A DNA stretch of 20,379 bases, from contig JACQKJ010000071.1 of NCBI GenBank assembly GCA_016204595.1, forward strand, positions 1 to 20,379, read 5' to 3'. Source of the DNA: Candidatus Komeilibacteria bacterium (GTDB lineage Bacteria; Patescibacteriota; Patescibacteriia; UBA1558; 2-01-FULL-52-15). Both the position numbers and the translations under genes were made by a program. Of the stretch, positions 1-8,039 are shown piece after piece. Each line of letters begins with the position of its first letter. The stretch's first letter is position 1. The notes beneath the pieces were generated by a model. The model was not told the origin of the DNA and did no database searches. It saw nothing but the letters and a program-made list of their open reading frames with translations.

Positions 1-1
1 C

Positions 2-1018
2 TCGATTGCCTGGTCTGGTAGCGAATTCGGTGTCGCGCAGAGCACGATCAACGTTCCCACATGGGATATTCGCCTGACACGATACGATGGTCTTGGTACG
101 AGCGTAACAACGACACTGGCAGGGAACACGTCCTGCAGCTCGTATTACCCGCAGCTTACGTGGACCGGATCCGAATACGGAGTCATCTGGGCCGATTGCA
201 CTGCAGCGAACAACGACTGGGAGATTTACTTCTCCCGGCTCGATAGAAGCGGCAAGAAGATCGGACAGGATCTCCGCCTTACGAATGCAGTCGGATTTTC
301 CGCATATCCGTCCATAGCGTGGAACGGTGACGAGTACGGATTCGTCTGGCACGATCGGCGATACGATTCGGGCGATATTCTCTTCGCGCGCATTAACCGC
401 TACGGGTACAAGATCGGTACCGATGTGCGTCTGACCACGCATCCTTCTTCGTCCCAGTCACCTTTCATTACTTGGACTGGCAGCGAATATGGCGTTACGT
501 GGTATGACTATCGCGACGGGAACTACGAAGTGTATTTCACGCGCATGGACCGTACTGGCGTGAAGATCGGAAGCGACATCCGTGTCACGACGAACGCATA
601 CCAGTCATACAATCCGGTCCTCTCATGGAACGGAAACGGATATGGTATCAGTTGGTACGACACGCGAAACGGTTCGACGGAAATTTATTTCGCAAAGCTG
701 TCGCCTGACGGCACGAAACTGACTCCGGACATCAGAATTACCAACGCGTCCGATAGCTCGATGTACCCGTCGCTCTCCTGGACTGGTTCTGCGTACGGTC
801 TCGCATGGTATGACCGTCGCGACGGAAACAACGAGATCTACTTCACGATGCTGGATGTGAACGGAGTAAAACTCCAGATAGATCAGCGGTTGACGACTGA
901 TGCGGGCAACTCCCAGTACCCTGCTCTGAGGTGGACCGGCTCACGTTTCGGCCTGGCCTGGCTCGATAATAGAACCGGTGCAAGCGAAGTGTACTTCACT
1001 TCGATTACATGCAACTGA
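2..1018 (+). CDS. Repeat protein, probable secreted beta-propeller-like (5' partial)
   Basis: Open from the first complete codon to TGA; 338 residues visible and the N-terminus lies outside the window. It is built of seven repeats of about 51 residues, with the anchor Trp at residues 4, 54, 107, 158, 209, 260 and 311 (spacing 50, 53, then 51 four times). Each repeat reads roughly YPxLxWTGSEYGVxWYD, then RDGNxEIYF, then RLDxxGxKIGxDxRLT. Short beta-strands rich in Trp, Tyr and Gly with Asp/Gly/Asn turns suggest propeller blades, and such proteins are normally exported, but no signal peptide can be checked here. The last repeat stops after its third strand (ending SITCN), which suits a propeller closed by the N-terminus. 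No catalytic motif is visible. Function unknown; carbohydrate or surface binding is a guess. A terminator follows, so it is separate from the next operon. Confidence 0.85.
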   Translation, partial: SIAWSGSEFGVAQSTINVPTWDIRLTRYDGLGTSVTTTLAGNTSCSSYYPQLTWTGSEYGVIWADCTAANNDWEIYFSRLDRSGKKIGQDLRLTNAVGFSAYPSIAWNGDEYGFVWHDRRYDSGDILFARINRYGYKIGTDVRLTTHPSSSQSPFITWTGSEYGVTWYDYRDGNYEVYFTRMDRTGVKIGSDIRVTTNAYQSYNPVLSWNGNGYGISWYDTRNGSTEIYFAKLSPDGTKLTPDIRITNASDSSMYPSLSWTGSAYGLAWYDRRDGNNEIYFTMLDVNGVKLQIDQRLTTDAGNSQYPALRWTGSRFGLAWLDNRTGASEVYFTSITCN

Positions 1019-1067
1019 CTACTTCAACTAGTTCTTTAACTGATCGAGCGATAAAGCTCATAAATTC

Positions 1068-1105
1068 AGAAGCCCTGACCAAGGAGGATCAGGGCTTCTT
1101 TCTTT
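1068..1105 (+). terminator. Rho-independent terminator of the repeat protein gene
   Basis: A perfect 11-bp stem (AGAAGCCCTGA at 1068-1078 with TCAGGGCTTCT at 1089-1099) has a 10-base loop and runs into a T-rich tract at 1099-1105. It lies 50 bases after the stop of the repeat gene and before the next promoter. Confidence 0.9.
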
Positions 1106-1128
1106 CCAGCAGAACAACCTGATTCGCC

Positions 1129-1157
1129 TTACGATTTACGCTATTTCATGGTATACT
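1129..1157 (+). promoter_or_regulatory. Promoter of the glycolysis operon
   Basis: An extended -10 (TGG then TATACT, hexamer at 1152-1157) lies 19 bp before the first ATG. The -35 candidate TTACGA (1129-1134, 17-bp spacer) is weak. The -10 context TATACTATGGGC resembles other promoters in the window (13214, 16799). Confidence 0.6.
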
Positions 1158-1176
1158 ATGGGCAGTTTTTTGTAAC

Positions 1177-1575
1177 ATGGAAGTCCTCAATCTCATCAGG
1201 CAGCACCGCATACTCCTCGCAGTCGCAACCATACTCATCTTGGCGGTTTTCTATCTATGGAACGACATCAGCTCGGTCTCGCTTGATTTTTTACAAGGAA
1301 GAAAACCTGAGGTACAGACCGTTTTGAAATGTAAGACAACGCATCTTGACGGATCAGTGCTTACAGCGCGGAAAGAATTGCAAGACACCATCCGCCTGCT
1401 CATTCATTTTAACGAAAAACCGTCCGATGATGCCCGCATTTTCCTGGCAGAAAACGGCATACGGATCTATCCTGACTCATGGGTGTACGAGTATCTGGTA
1501 GCCGACGCCACAGTTTCGAGTTTGTGTTTTGCGGACAGCTTGCCGGGCATTACCGGCATCTCAACAGGGGAGTAA
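1177..1575 (+). CDS. Membrane-anchored small protein with protease-propeptide (I9-like) domain
   Basis: 132 residues. A short N-terminus is followed by one hydrophobic helix at about residues 10-28, then a linker and a compact domain at about 70-130. The pattern of that domain, RLLIHFNEKP, ARIFLAENGIRI, YEYLVA and LPGITGIS, looks like the beta-alpha-beta propeptide or inhibitor fold of subtilisin-type proteases (I9 or fervidolysin-pro type), in which the final strand ends with 'pgV..I'. No protease domain follows, so it would be a free-standing inhibitor or chaperone-like module outside the membrane. This assignment comes from pattern only. It is the first gene after the operon promoter and ends 6 bases before pgk. 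ATG 1177 is chosen because it follows the -10 directly and places the helix at the N-terminus. No Shine-Dalgarno sequence precedes it. Confidence 0.75.
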   Translation: MEVLNLIRQHRILLAVATILILAVFYLWNDISSVSLDFLQGRKPEVQTVLKCKTTHLDGSVLTARKELQDTIRLLIHFNEKPSDDARIFLAENGIRIYPDSWVYEYLVADATVSSLCFADSLPGITGISTGE

Positions 1576-1581
1576 CTACCT

Positions 1582-2742
1582 ATGCATTTGCGAACCATTC
1601 GTTCAATACTGCGGCTCAACGGGAAGCGCGTTTTGGTTCGCTGCGATCTGAACGCGTCCATCACCAACGGCTCCTTGGGCGCGGATGACCTTTGGAAGCT
1701 CAAAAGCGTTATCCCGACCATACGATATCTGCGGCGCAAAAAAGCACGCATCATTCTGGTGTCGCATCGCGGCAGGCCAAAAGGCTACGACCATGACCTG
1801 ACGCTCGCGCCGATCGTGAAAAAATTGTCGTCACTGCTTGGCGTTACGATACCATTGTGGCATAGCGATTTCGATACGTATGAAAAACGTTCGAAAGAGT
1901 TGAAGCCGGGCGCCATCGGCTGCCTGGAAAATATCAGATTCAATCATGGGGAGGAACGGAATGACGAACGATTGGGCAGATCGCTGGCGCGGCTCGCGGA
2001 TATCTATGTCGATGATGCGTTCGGTAATATACATCGTACCCATGCGTCAATGGTGGCGGTAACGCGGTTCCTGCCTTCGTACGCTGGCCTTTTGGTGCAA
2101 TACGAAGTGGAACACCTGCAGGGTTTGCTGCAACGGGCTCGGCATCCCATCGTTGCGGTCATCGGCGGTAACAAAATATCGACGAAGATCCTTTTGATCA
2201 AGAAATTACTGAGGCGAGTCGACTGGGTGCTGCTTGGCGGCGCTCTTGCGAATACGGTTCTCGCGGCAATGGATTACAAGATCGGGCGCTCCATCGTCGA
2301 GGAAGATATGCGATCCTGGAGCAAGAGTATTCTGCATAATAAATTGAAAGTGCCGCTGGACGCGCGTGTTGCGCCGTCGATCCAGTCGAGCGCGGCACGG
2401 TATGCTGCGATCGGGGCGGTGCGAGACAAGGAGATGATCCTAGATCTGGGCCCTGACACCATCGCGTTTTACGCAAGCATTTTGAAGCTGGCGAAGACCG
2501 TTGTGTGGAACGGCCCTGTCGGGTATTTCGAAGATCAGAGGTTTGCCGTAGGCACCAAAGAGCTGGTCAAGGTGCTGACGCACATCAAGGCGAAGGCGTA
2601 TGTCGGCGGCGGCGAAACCGTGAAAGCGGTGCTTGAAGAGAACGCAGAGGATAAGGTCCGCTTTATTTCAACCGGCGGCGGCGCTATGCTGTCGCTGCTT
2701 GAAGGCCGACCGCTTCCCGCCTTGCGCGCTTTGCAAAAATAA
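1582..2742 (+). CDS. pgk: Phosphoglycerate kinase
   Basis: 386 residues, slightly short for the family (about 390-400). It transfers phosphate from 1,3-bisphosphoglycerate to ADP, giving 3-phosphoglycerate and ATP in the cytoplasm. Substrate-binding motifs are present: RCDLN (20-24), SHRGRPKG (61-68), LENIRFN (115-121) and DDAFGNIHRTHAS (144-156). The nucleotide side is also present: GGNKISTK (195-202), WNGPVGYFE (309-317), GGGET (342-346) and STGGGA (363-368). Small departures from consensus are the N-terminal DLNAS instead of DFNVP and GGNK instead of GGAK, but the key Asp, Arg and Lys residues are kept. ATG 1582 is 6 bases after the upstream stop, with GGGGAG about 10 bases before it. The stop is 1 base before eno, so the two genes are very probably translated from one mRNA. 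Confidence 0.98.
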   Translation: MHLRTIRSILRLNGKRVLVRCDLNASITNGSLGADDLWKLKSVIPTIRYLRRKKARIILVSHRGRPKGYDHDLTLAPIVKKLSSLLGVTIPLWHSDFDTYEKRSKELKPGAIGCLENIRFNHGEERNDERLGRSLARLADIYVDDAFGNIHRTHASMVAVTRFLPSYAGLLVQYEVEHLQGLLQRARHPIVAVIGGNKISTKILLIKKLLRRVDWVLLGGALANTVLAAMDYKIGRSIVEEDMRSWSKSILHNKLKVPLDARVAPSIQSSAARYAAIGAVRDKEMILDLGPDTIAFYASILKLAKTVVWNGPVGYFEDQRFAVGTKELVKVLTHIKAKAYVGGGETVKAVLEENAEDKVRFISTGGGAMLSLLEGRPLPALRALQK

Positions 2743-2743
2743 A

Positions 2744-4024
2744 ATGGACACTTCGATACAAAAGATCACGGCTTTGGAAATACTTGATTCACGCGGGAAT
2801 CCGACTATCCAAACGACGGTACACCTTGCGAACGGCGTTACCGGGACTGCGGCAGTGCCCTCCGGCGCTTCAACCGGCGAATTCGAGGCGTATGAACTTC
2901 GTGACGGGGATCCAAAACGCTATGAGGGCAAGGGGGTCCTGAAAGCGGTCGGAAACGTCATACAGCGGATCGCTCCGGAGATACACGGCCTCGATGTCAC
3001 CGATCAGCGCAGGATAGACGATTGTATGATCCAACTCGACGGCACGGACAACAAAAGCAGTTTGGGCGCGAACGCGATAGTGGGCGTTTCACTTGCCGTG
3101 GCGTGCGCGGCGGCAGCCGCGACCGGACTCCCGTTGTATCGGTATCTGCGAAAACTTTCGGGCATGTCGTCTGATCAATTTTTGTTTCCGGTTCCTTTGA
3201 TCAATGTCATAAACGGCGGCAAACACGCGAGCACCAACCTTGATTTGCAGGAATTCTGGATCATTCCACATCGGGCAGGACGGTTTGTCGAACGGGTCAG
3301 GCAGGGGAGCGAGATATTCCAGCGCCTGGGCGAGCTGCTTGTCGAACAGGGCATGGACACGGATCTGGGTAACGAAGGCGGCTATGCGCCGAACTTCAGG
3401 AATCATGAGCAGGTCGTTAAGCTGTTGCTGCAGGCTATCGAACGAGCAGGGTATGCGGCGGGCGACGCCATCTCGCTTGGGCTGGATGCAGGATCATCGG
3501 TCTTGTATGACAAGGAACGGGAAGTGTATTCGCTCGCTCTGGAGGACGCTGAATATTCAAGTGGCGATATGAGCGATTATTTTATCAGGATGTTCGATCG
3601 CTACCCGTTCGCCGCGGCAGAGGACGTGCTTGCTGAAGAGGATTGGATCGCCTGGCAAAAAATGACCGCCCGCTTGGCGGAAACGAACCCCGCCTTGAAG
3701 CTCATTGGCGACGATCTCTTCGTGACCAACACTGCCCGGCTGCAGAAAGGGGTCGATCTGAAATGCGCTAACAGTATTTTGATCAAGCCCAATCAGGTCG
3801 GTACGCTGACAGAGACCCTGGAATGCATCGCGCTCGCGCAAAAAAATCGGTATGCAATTGCCATATCACACCGGAGCGGCGAAACCCCAGACTCGTTCAT
3901 TGCCGATCTCGCGATCGCCGTGAACGCCGAGTACATCAAGACCGGCTCGACGGCCCGGGGCGAACGCACGGCAAAATACAACCGACTGATAGAAATTGAA
4001 CAGGAGATCCATGGCAACGACTAA
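2744..4024 (+). CDS. eno: Enolase (phosphopyruvate hydratase)
   Basis: 426 residues, the normal family length. It dehydrates 2-phosphoglycerate to phosphoenolpyruvate using two Mg2+ ions. Visible motifs: the start LDSRGNPT, the mobile loop SGASTGEFEAYELRDGD, HASTNLDLQEF with the conserved His and Glu, NEGGYAPN (usually DEGGFAP), AEDVLAEEDW with a metal-binding Glu, GDDLFVTN with the metal Asp, LIKPNQVGTLTET with the catalytic Lys, SHRSGET, and IKTGSTARGERTAKYN. The usual SEFY segment reads SSVLYD, a mild divergence away from the listed catalytic residues. ATG 2744 is chosen although the frame is open upstream: it starts right after the pgk stop and matches the usual enolase N-terminus. The 3' end overlaps the first gpmI by 14 bases. 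Confidence 0.98.
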   Translation: MDTSIQKITALEILDSRGNPTIQTTVHLANGVTGTAAVPSGASTGEFEAYELRDGDPKRYEGKGVLKAVGNVIQRIAPEIHGLDVTDQRRIDDCMIQLDGTDNKSSLGANAIVGVSLAVACAAAAATGLPLYRYLRKLSGMSSDQFLFPVPLINVINGGKHASTNLDLQEFWIIPHRAGRFVERVRQGSEIFQRLGELLVEQGMDTDLGNEGGYAPNFRNHEQVVKLLLQAIERAGYAAGDAISLGLDAGSSVLYDKEREVYSLALEDAEYSSGDMSDYFIRMFDRYPFAAAEDVLAEEDWIAWQKMTARLAETNPALKLIGDDLFVTNTARLQKGVDLKCANSILIKPNQVGTLTETLECIALAQKNRYAIAISHRSGETPDSFIADLAIAVNAEYIKTGSTARGERTAKYNRLIEIEQEIHGND

Positions 4025-5564
4025 ACGAAAACCTTTTGTATTGCTGATTTTTGACGGCTGGGGCATAGGCCCCCGTGATGCGGCGAACGCCATTCACGTC
4101 GCGCGCACGCCGAATTATTCCGCATACGTCAGAAAAAATGGCTATACAGAACTCAAAGCATCGTCGGTCAGCGTCGGCTTGCCTGCCGGTCAGGACGGCA
4201 ATTCCGAGGCAGGGCATATGAATCTCGGCGCCGGCCGGGTCGTGGAGCAGGATAGTGTCATGATATCGCGTGCCATCTCGAACGGTACTTTTTTCAAAAA
4301 CCCCGCGCTCATACAAGCGGTCAAGCACGCCAAGAAACGGAAGAGCAACGTACACCTGATGGGCCTTTTGTCGAACGGGCAGAGCGCCCATTCGCACCCC
4401 GACCATTTGATAGCGCTTATCACTTTTTTCCGGTATCAGAAGGCTGGCAAGGTTTTTTTGCATCTGTTTACTGACGGGCGCGACAGTTCGCGGTATTCGG
4501 CGATCCGCCTACTCCGAAGATATCAGAATTTTTTTAATTCGCAGAGCACCATTGCCACGATCATCGGCCGCGCCTACGCCATGGATCGAAAGAAAGACTG
4601 GTCGCACACCGAACTCGCGTACAACGCGATGGTGGAGGGCAAGGGGGAGAAATATGCGAGTTCCGCAGAAGACGCAATCATCCAGGCGTATAATCGCGGA
4701 GAAACCGATGAGTTTATTCTGCCGACGGTCATCGCCGCGAACGGCAAACCCGTCGGCAGGATCAGCTCCGGGGACAGTGTTGTTTTTTTCAACCTGCGGT
4801 CGGACCGCGCACGCCAGCTGTCAAAGCCGTTCGTCCAGCCGGATTTTGAAAAGCTCAACCGCGGCGCGTTCCGGCGGCAGCGGCACCTGAAGAACCTTTT
4901 TTTCGTTGCCATGACCGATTTTGGACCTGACCTCTCGTTGCTCACGGCGTTTCCCAGCACTGATATCGTGGACACGCTGCCGGTCGCTCTCAATCATCTC
5001 CGTCAACTCTACATTGCCGAGAGCGAAAAATATGCGCACATCACCTACTTTTTCAACGGCGGTTATGACAGGACCATTGCAGGGGAGAAACGTATCATGG
5101 TCCCGTCACCTGATGTGCTTTCGTACAAAGCAACGCCGCGCATGGGACTGCCCAAGATAACCGCCCGCATACTGCAAGCGCTCCGCAGCAAGCGGTATGA
5201 TTTTATCGCAGCGAACGTTTCGAATGCGGATATGCTTGCACACACGGGCAGCATCAAGGCCGCGGTCTTGGCGATCGAGTGTATCGACAAGTGCTTGGGC
5301 ATCATCGTAACCGAAACACTGGCTCATTCCGGCACCGTGGTGATCACGGGCGATCATGGCAATGCGGAGGAGCTGGTCAACCGCAGGACCGGCGAGATTG
5401 ATACGGAGCACTCGGCCAATCCGGTGCCGCTCATCATCATTCGCCCAGGAACCGCAGTACGCTTGCGGAAGTCAGGCAAACTTGCTGACGTGGCTCCGAC
5501 GATCCTGGAGCTGATGGGGGTCAGGAAGCCCGAATCCATGACCGGGAAAAGTTTACTGGTTTGA
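4011..5564 (+). CDS. gpmI: 2,3-bisphosphoglycerate-independent phosphoglycerate mutase, copy 1
   Basis: 517 residues. The enzyme interconverts 3- and 2-phosphoglycerate through a phosphoserine intermediate and two metal ions, linking pgk and eno. By motif alignment, the residues expected to bind metal or substrate are all kept: D15 (FDGWG), S65 (GNSEAGH), H127, R157/D158 (DGRD), R187 and R193 (GRAYAMDR), R263/R266 (NLRSDRAR), K340 (EKYAH), D407/H411 (NADMLAH), D448/H449 (GDHGNAE) and H467. Oddities are one extra residue in the loop before the catalytic His (SNGQSAHSH instead of SDGGVHSH) and MDRKKDW instead of the usual MDRDxRW. ATG 4011 has AGGAG four bases upstream and overlaps the end of eno. 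A second gpmI follows after 4 bases. It is clearly a diverged member of the family, probably active. Confidence 0.95.
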   Translation: MATTKRKPFVLLIFDGWGIGPRDAANAIHVARTPNYSAYVRKNGYTELKASSVSVGLPAGQDGNSEAGHMNLGAGRVVEQDSVMISRAISNGTFFKNPALIQAVKHAKKRKSNVHLMGLLSNGQSAHSHPDHLIALITFFRYQKAGKVFLHLFTDGRDSSRYSAIRLLRRYQNFFNSQSTIATIIGRAYAMDRKKDWSHTELAYNAMVEGKGEKYASSAEDAIIQAYNRGETDEFILPTVIAANGKPVGRISSGDSVVFFNLRSDRARQLSKPFVQPDFEKLNRGAFRRQRHLKNLFFVAMTDFGPDLSLLTAFPSTDIVDTLPVALNHLRQLYIAESEKYAHITYFFNGGYDRTIAGEKRIMVPSPDVLSYKATPRMGLPKITARILQALRSKRYDFIAANVSNADMLAHTGSIKAAVLAIECIDKCLGIIVTETLAHSGTVVITGDHGNAEELVNRRTGEIDTEHSANPVPLIIIRPGTAVRLRKSGKLADVAPTILELMGVRKPESMTGKSLLV

Positions 5565-5568
5565 TACT

Positions 5569-7161
5569 ATGGCAGCAGCAACCACTCTCACACGCCCCCG
5601 ACCGCTCGTTCTCGTGGTACTTGACGGCTGGGGCATTGCACCTCCGTCACGGGCAAACGCCATCAGTCTTGCGCGCACGCCGAACATGGACTCCTATCTG
5701 AGCTCCTATCCGTCAATGTCCATCCAGGCCGGCGGCGAGTCTGTCGGTCTTTCATGGGGGGAGATCGGCAACTCCGAGGTGGGTCATTTGAGTCTGGGTT
5801 CCGGACGCGTCATGTATCAGAGCCTTCCACGAATTTCGAAGGCGATTGCGGAAGGAAGATTTTTTAAGAATCAGACCCTCCTGCAGTTATGTAAGACCGT
5901 ACAGCAGCGCGGCAGGGCGCTTCATCTCATGGGGCTTGTCAGCTCGGGCGGGGTACACAGCTATAACGAACATCTCTATGCATTGCTCGAGCTCGCGGCG
6001 GAGCAGAAGCTTACGAAGGTGTATATACATTGTTTTCTCGACGGCAGGGATACGCCCCTGAACAGCGGGCTTAATTTCATTACGAAACTGCAGGACACCA
6101 TCACAAAATTGGGAGTCGGCGCAATCGCATCAGTGAGCGGTCGATTCTATGCCATGGACCGTGATAACCATTGGGAACGCATTGCAATGGCATATAATGC
6201 CATCGTCAAAGGCGAATCCGAAAAAAAATCCTCATCTCCTCTCAACGCCTTGAAAGAGTCCTATGCCAACCAGGTCTACGATGAACAGGTGTATCCGACC
6301 GTTATCACCTCCCAGGGCAAAGCAGTCGGTACCGTCACGGATGGCGATGGGGTGATTTTTTTCAATTTCAGGGCTGATCGGGCCAGGCAGATGACAAAAG
6401 CGTTCGTATTGCCCGGGTTTGAGAAGTTTCCCCGGGAGTATTTGAAGGATGTTATTTTCGTCACGATGACCGAATATGAAAAAGATCTCCCGGTTGAGGT
6501 TGCGTTTCCGCCTGAAGTCGTGACGACGCCGCTCGCGAAGGTGTTAAGCGATGCCGGGCTGACGCAGCTGCATATCGCCGAAACCGAGAAATATGCGCAC
6601 GCGACCTATTTTTTCAACGGCGGCCAGGAGGTGCGGTATAAGGGAGAAGATCACGTGCTCATCCCGTCAATACGGGTACCGTCATACGATCAGAAACCTG
6701 CCATGAGCGCGCGCGAGATTACCGCCCGGGTCATCGCGGAGATCAGAGAATCAAAGTATGACTTCATCGTGATCAATTTTGCGAACGCGGATATGGTCGG
6801 ACATACCGGCAACCTGGAAGCAACGATAGCGGCCGTTGAGATCCTCGATGATGCCATTGGTCAGATCGTTGAAACGGTCAAAGCCTACGATGGCGCCGTG
6901 CTCATCACCGCCGATCATGGCAACGCCGAAACCATGTTTAATCTGCAAACCGGGGTCATCGACAAGATGCACTCCAACAACCCGGTGCCCTTCATCATCA
7001 TCGGCAAGCGTTGGGAAGGCAAGAATGTGACTTCTGGCGTTCGGGGCGTTGATCTGAGCGGGGCCGCATCGGCAGGCATTCTGTCTGACGTGACGGCGAC
7101 AATTTTGAAAATTCTGGGCATTCAAAAACCAGATGAGATGATCGGCACGCCGCTGATTTAG
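5569..7161 (+). CDS. gpmI: 2,3-bisphosphoglycerate-independent phosphoglycerate mutase, copy 2
   Basis: 530 residues, same reaction as the preceding gene but closer to the family consensus. Motifs: LDGWG (D19), GNSEVGHLSLGSGR (S69), VSSGGVHSYNEHLYAL (H130), FLDGRDTP, GRFYAMDRDNHWER, NFRADRARQM, EKYAHATYFFNGG, FANADMVGHTGN, TADHGNAE and MHSNNPVPFI. Near the C-terminus it carries an extra segment (about residues 484-500, GKRWEGKNVTSG) that copy 1 lacks. The two copies align end to end yet differ at many positions, so this is an old duplication or a separate acquisition, not a recent repeat. It starts 4 bases after the copy 1 stop and is the last gene of the operon. A hairpin at 7184-7213 separates it from convergent genes. 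Confidence 0.97.
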   Translation: MAAATTLTRPRPLVLVVLDGWGIAPPSRANAISLARTPNMDSYLSSYPSMSIQAGGESVGLSWGEIGNSEVGHLSLGSGRVMYQSLPRISKAIAEGRFFKNQTLLQLCKTVQQRGRALHLMGLVSSGGVHSYNEHLYALLELAAEQKLTKVYIHCFLDGRDTPLNSGLNFITKLQDTITKLGVGAIASVSGRFYAMDRDNHWERIAMAYNAIVKGESEKKSSSPLNALKESYANQVYDEQVYPTVITSQGKAVGTVTDGDGVIFFNFRADRARQMTKAFVLPGFEKFPREYLKDVIFVTMTEYEKDLPVEVAFPPEVVTTPLAKVLSDAGLTQLHIAETEKYAHATYFFNGGQEVRYKGEDHVLIPSIRVPSYDQKPAMSAREITARVIAEIRESKYDFIVINFANADMVGHTGNLEATIAAVEILDDAIGQIVETVKAYDGAVLITADHGNAETMFNLQTGVIDKMHSNNPVPFIIIGKRWEGKNVTSGVRGVDLSGAASAGILSDVTATILKILGIQKPDEMIGTPLI

Positions 7162-7183
7162 TTAATGCGTATTTAAAATCAAT

Positions 7184-7213
7184 CCGCCGATCGAGCGAAA
7201 GCTCGACCGGCGG
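7184..7213. terminator. Hairpin between convergent genes
   Basis: Two 13-base arms (7184-7196 and 7201-7213) pair with a single A-C mismatch around a GAAA tetraloop. It sits 22 bases after gpmI copy 2 and 8 bases after the end of the minus-strand gene. There is no T-run on the plus side. The minus-strand side reads ATTGATTTTAAAT, which is somewhat T-rich. It is likely a shared, bidirectional transcript end. Confidence 0.65.
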
Positions 7214-7221
7214 CATGTGCT

Positions 7222-7497
7222 TCAGGGGTTCTTGGCCCACAAGAAGTAGAGTACCACCAGAAGCACTATGAAGAGGCTTGCCTGAATCCCTCCCATGAGC
7301 CACACGCCGATGCCCGTCAGAACCAAATTCTGCCAGAAACCTTCCGGCTGCAGTAGCACTCGAATACCGAGGTAGATCCAGAACGGAATGAGCGCGATAG
7401 CAGTCGCAAAAGCTGAAATGGCGGTATTGACAGTGACTGTCTGAAATCGGTCGCGCTTCTTCTGTCGCGAATCAATCTGATGCAGACTGTTGTCCAT
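7222..7497 (-). CDS. Small two-helix membrane protein, unknown function
   Basis: 91 residues. A charged N-terminus (QKKRDRF) is followed by two hydrophobic segments at about residues 23-50 and 57-88, separated by a short QPEGFWQN loop, so both ends probably face the same side of the membrane. I do not recognise the family. The start is well supported: GGAGGG lies three bases upstream of the ATG, one of the strongest Shine-Dalgarno matches in the window. It reads towards gpmI copy 2 and lies downstream of the divergent-PAP2 gene after a gap of about 79 bases. It could share that transcript or have its own promoter. Confidence 0.75.
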   Translation of the reverse strand: MDNSLHQIDSRQKKRDRFQTVTVNTAISAFATAIALIPFWIYLGIRVLLQPEGFWQNLVLTGIGVWLMGGIQASLFIVLLVVLYFLWAKNP

Positions 7498-7576
7498 ATT
7501 CCCTCCAAGGGAAGTTAAGGAACCTTAACAAAAAATAGAATAGCTGATGCTATAACGGATTAGAGTTTATGTCAAA

Positions 7577-8002
7577 TTAACTGACCATGCCAACGGCCAG
7601 AGCCGTCAGCAGAAAACCCACTACGATGCCGGCGGATACCTCAGGCAATGAGTGACCCAGGCGTTCCGTGAGAATGGGAAATTTGTATTCCTCGCGATCC
7701 GGAAGTTCTTTGATCAGACGATTGAGGACGGTTCCGTGCACGCCGAGCTGGTAGCGGATGCCGAGCGCATCACGGAGCACCACGGCGAACAGTATCAGTG
7801 ACAATGCGAACGCGGGGCTTGTGATGCCCTCAAAGTACCCCATCGTGTATGCCAGGGAGGTAACAAGCGCCTCATGCGACGAGGGCATGCCGCCGTATCC
7901 GCTGACGTGGCTCCAGCTGAAGGTACCCTTGGAATATTCGATTGCCATTTTGATGCCTTGGGTTACGAGCATCACGGCAAGTGGTATAATAAACAAATGC
8001 AT
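7577..8002 (-). CDS. Divergent PAP2 family membrane protein (DUF212)
   Basis: 141 residues from the ATG at 8002. An N-terminal hydrophobic helix leads into the signature GGMPSSHEALVTSLAYTMG (residues 37-55), then a membrane segment with AVVLRDALGIRYQLGVHGTVLNRL, and a C-terminal helix (about 120-140). This order matches the divergent PAP2 (acid phosphatase/VPO-related) family, whose SSH motif is the phosphatase signature. Its substrate is not established, and a lipid phosphate or pyrophosphate is a guess from the family. The frame is open further upstream to 8089, but ATG 8002 is preferred because a longer start would overlap uppP on the other strand and add a non-hydrophobic leader. A TATACT box ends 9 bases before the ATG. 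Confidence 0.9.
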   Translation of the reverse strand: MHLFIIPLAVMLVTQGIKMAIEYSKGTFSWSHVSGYGGMPSSHEALVTSLAYTMGYFEGITSPAFALSLILFAVVLRDALGIRYQLGVHGTVLNRLIKELPDREEYKFPILTERLGHSLPEVSAGIVVGFLLTALAVGMVS

Positions 8003-8017
8003 GGTGTCATAAGTATA
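7985..8017. promoter_or_regulatory. Divergent promoters for uppP and the PAP2-like gene
   Basis: On the plus strand TATAAT (7985-7990) has an extended TGG in front and serves uppP, 49 bp before its ATG. This box lies inside the start of the opposite gene. On the minus strand TATACT (8017 to 8012) ends 9 bases before the ATG at 8002, which implies an almost leaderless mRNA. The coding regions are separated by only 37 bp. Confidence 0.6.
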
Positions 8018-8039
8018 CCAATCATGAGCATAAATTAAA

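Noticed and set aside
2633..2743. Longer enolase start upstream of 2744
   Set aside because: It would overlap pgk by over 100 bases and adds a Cys-rich tail not found in enolases; ATG 2744 fits the family start.
3936..4463. 175-residue minus-strand ORF, and similar long antisense ORFs across the gpmI genes and rplJ
   Set aside because: They lie opposite strongly supported genes and show no recognisable domain; they are mirror frames of GC-rich coding sequence.
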